Origin: Thermoplasmata archaeon
GTDB taxonomy: Archaea; Thermoplasmatota; Thermoplasmata; WALJ01
Direction of reading: 5' to 3'
DNA: 5,475 nucleotides
Assembly: GCA_026986305.1 (NCBI GenBank)
Contig: JALSOU010000010.1
Span: 1 to 5,475, forward strand
In this document: positions 3,774 through 5,475 of the stretch, in pieces
How the letters are laid out: every line of letters begins with the position of its first letter
Position numbering within the stretch: position 1 is the stretch's first letter
The notes under the pieces: model-generated
The model's input: the letters and a program-made list of their open reading frames with translations, nothing else
Database searches by the model: none
Told to the model about the DNA's origin: nothing
Translations under genes and position numbers: made by a program

Positions 3774-5475
3774 ATGGATGAAGCGGAGCTTCCACCGGTT
3801 GATCAGTGGATAAAGGAGCAGGACTTCGAGACCACTGCGGATATAAAGGTCCCGAAGCGTCTGATGGATCAGGTCATAGGGCAGGAGAGAGCCACCGAGA
3901 TAGTGAAAAAGGCAGCTCAGCAGAAAAGGCATGTCATGCTCATAGGCGACCCGGGGACAGGAAAGTCCATGCTCGCACAGGCCATGGTGGATTTCCTTCC
4001 AAAGCAGAAGCTCGTGGATATTCTGGTTTATCCCAACCATGAGGACCCTAACAATCCAAAAATAAGGACTGTGCCAGCTGGAATGGGAAAGAAGATCGTT
4101 GAAAAGTACAAGAAAGAGGCAAATGAGAGGAAGATGCAGAGGAACCAGACGATGAACATGATACTCCTCTTCATAGTAATGTTTTCCTTCTTCATGTTTA
4201 TAATCTACCAGGAACCCATGATTATTCTCACAGGACTCCTGATAACTGTCCTTTTATTCATGGCAACCCGCTCTTATCCTATGATGAACCGTGAGGATGA
4301 GGATGTTCCAAAGCTTTTAGTCTCTCACGAGCCGAACGACAAGCCTCCTTTTGTAGATGCCACAGGAAGCCATGCCGGCGCTCTCTTAGGTGATGTGCGC
4401 CACGACCCATTCCAGTCAGGTGGGCTTGAAACTCCGCCGCATCAGAGGGTTGAGGCAGGTGCGATACACAAGGCAAACGGAGGCGTGCTCTTCATAGATG
4501 AGATAAACATGCTGAGGCTTGAATCCCAGCAGAGCCTTCTAACCGCACTTCAGGAGAAGAAGTTTCCCATATTCGGACAGAGTGAGCGCTCCGCAGGGGC
4601 AATGGTTAAAACAGAGCCCGTGCCCACAGACTTCGTTCTGGTGGCTGCTGGAAATCTGGATGCGCTTCAGGGAATGCACCCTGCCCTGAGGTCAAGGATA
4701 AGGGGATATGGCTATGAGATATACATGAATGTGGCCATGGATGACACAGATGAGAACCGCAAGAAGCTCGTAAGATTTGTAGCTCAGGAAGTCAAGAAGG
4801 ACGGGAAGATACCTCATTTCACCAAGGATGCGGTTGCTGAGATAATAAAGGAGGCTCAGAGAAGGGCTGGAAGGCGTGGCAAACTCACCCTAAGGCTCAG
4901 GGAGCTCGGAGGCCTCGTCAGGGTGGCGGGAGATGTGGCGAAGTCTGAAAAAGCGAGGTATGTCACAGCTGAGCATGTGAGAAAGGCAAAGAAGATAGCT
5001 AGGTCTCTGGAGCAGCAGATTGCGGACCGCTACCTTGAAGTGAGAAAGGAATACAGCATGTTCATGAAAGAGGGGGCGGCTGTTGGAGTTGTCAATGGTC
5101 TAGCTGCGATAGGCGGCGAAGAAGGGGTCTCAGACTATTCAGGCATAGTCCTTCCCATAGTGGCTGAGGTCACACCTGCGCAGACAAAGTCAGGCGGAAG
5201 GATAATAGCCACTGGAAAGCTGGGAGAGATAGCGAAGGAAGCTGTTGAGAATGTCTCAGCCATAATAAAGAAGTACACAGGAGAGGACATAAGCAACCAC
5301 GATGTACATATACAGTTCATAGGCACCTATGAGGGTGTTGAAGGGGACAGCGCATCAATATCTGTTGCCACAGCGGTTATTTCAGCCCTTGAAAATGTGC
5401 CTGTGGACCAGAGCGTTGCCATGACAGGCTCCCTCAGCGTAAGGGGACAGGTCCTTCCTGTTGGGGCAGTTACAG
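3774..5475 (+). CDS. lonB: Archaeal LonB membrane-bound ATP-dependent protease, 3' end outside the window
   Basis: LonB is the archaeal membrane-anchored AAA+ protease, forming hexamers on the cytoplasmic face and degrading unfolded or regulatory proteins. The first 567 codons are present. In order: Walker A GDPGTGKS (58-65), a long insert carrying two transmembrane helices (about 129-145 and 149-164) that anchor the ring, Walker B VLFIDE (238-243), sensor 1 AAGN (291-294), the arginine-finger region HPALRSRIRG (302-311), and a sensor-2 segment around KLTLRLRELGG (370-380). The Lon protease domain then begins around 450 and includes the catalytic Ser526 in EGDSAS (523-528). The partner Lys is expected about 43 residues later, near 569, two residues past the window edge in the LPVGAVT-x-K context. 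The ATG at 3774 has GGTGA 5 nt upstream; a GTG at 3765 is possible. The gene is divergent from glnA. I see no damage in the visible part. Confidence 0.96.
   Translation, partial: MDEAELPPVDQWIKEQDFETTADIKVPKRLMDQVIGQERATEIVKKAAQQKRHVMLIGDPGTGKSMLAQAMVDFLPKQKLVDILVYPNHEDPNNPKIRTVPAGMGKKIVEKYKKEANERKMQRNQTMNMILLFIVMFSFFMFIIYQEPMIILTGLLITVLLFMATRSYPMMNREDEDVPKLLVSHEPNDKPPFVDATGSHAGALLGDVRHDPFQSGGLETPPHQRVEAGAIHKANGGVLFIDEINMLRLESQQSLLTALQEKKFPIFGQSERSAGAMVKTEPVPTDFVLVAAGNLDALQGMHPALRSRIRGYGYEIYMNVAMDDTDENRKKLVRFVAQEVKKDGKIPHFTKDAVAEIIKEAQRRAGRRGKLTLRLRELGGLVRVAGDVAKSEKARYVTAEHVRKAKKIARSLEQQIADRYLEVRKEYSMFMKEGAAVGVVNGLAAIGGEEGVSDYSGIVLPIVAEVTPAQTKSGGRIIATGKLGEIAKEAVENVSAIIKKYTGEDISNHDVHIQFIGTYEGVEGDSASISVATAVISALENVPVDQSVAMTGSLSVRGQVLPVGAVT

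Noticed and set aside
3756..4476. Open frames on both strands inside lonB.
   Set aside because: They overlap the AAA+ core of lonB out of frame or antisense; the lonB frame holds intact Walker motifs and membrane helices.

Overview
The window is a compact stretch of archaeal chromosome. The lineage evidence is a membrane-anchored LonB protease, a beta subunit of initiation factor 2 carrying a TRAM domain, and TATA-like boxes about 24-26 nt upstream of start codons that lack Shine-Dalgarno (SD) sites. AGG and ATA codons are common, and G+C looks like roughly the high forties by eye. A euryarchaeote, most likely of the Thermoplasmatota, is my best guess. The LonB catalytic Ser falls at residue 526, very close to what I recall for the Thermoplasma enzyme. 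This placement is inference, not a database result.

Layout. The left third (1-1247) is a minus-strand block, in transcription order: a three-helix membrane protein of 85 aa, a tandem winged-helix regulator whose start lies 1 nt after the stop of the membrane gene, and a dCMP deaminase that runs off the left edge. An 83-bp divergent region (1248-1330) separates this block from a plus-strand JAMM/MPN+ metalloprotease gene (1331-1699). The JAMM gene meets the aIF2-beta gene (1701-2327, minus) tail to tail with a single base between stop codons. Upstream of aIF2-beta, on the same strand, lies glutamine synthetase (2363-3652). A 121-bp divergent region (3653-3773) then leads to lonB (3774 to the right edge, plus), which is cut just before its catalytic lysine. 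No stretch over 300 bp lacks a gene, and there are no RNA genes, CRISPR arrays or mobile elements visible.

How the genes work together. Most are housekeeping genes: nucleotide metabolism (dCMP to dUMP), nitrogen assimilation (glutamine), translation initiation, and two proteolysis or protein-deconjugation enzymes. The part least explained by known pathways is the membrane-protein/winged-helix pair. It is tightly coupled, and it faces an intergenic region holding a perfect TTTTGG-TCT-CCAAAA palindrome, a candidate operator. The regulator gene also contains a strong in-frame internal SD plus ATG that could produce the second winged-helix domain alone. These are the best leads; I see no clear evidence of a wholly new multi-gene system.
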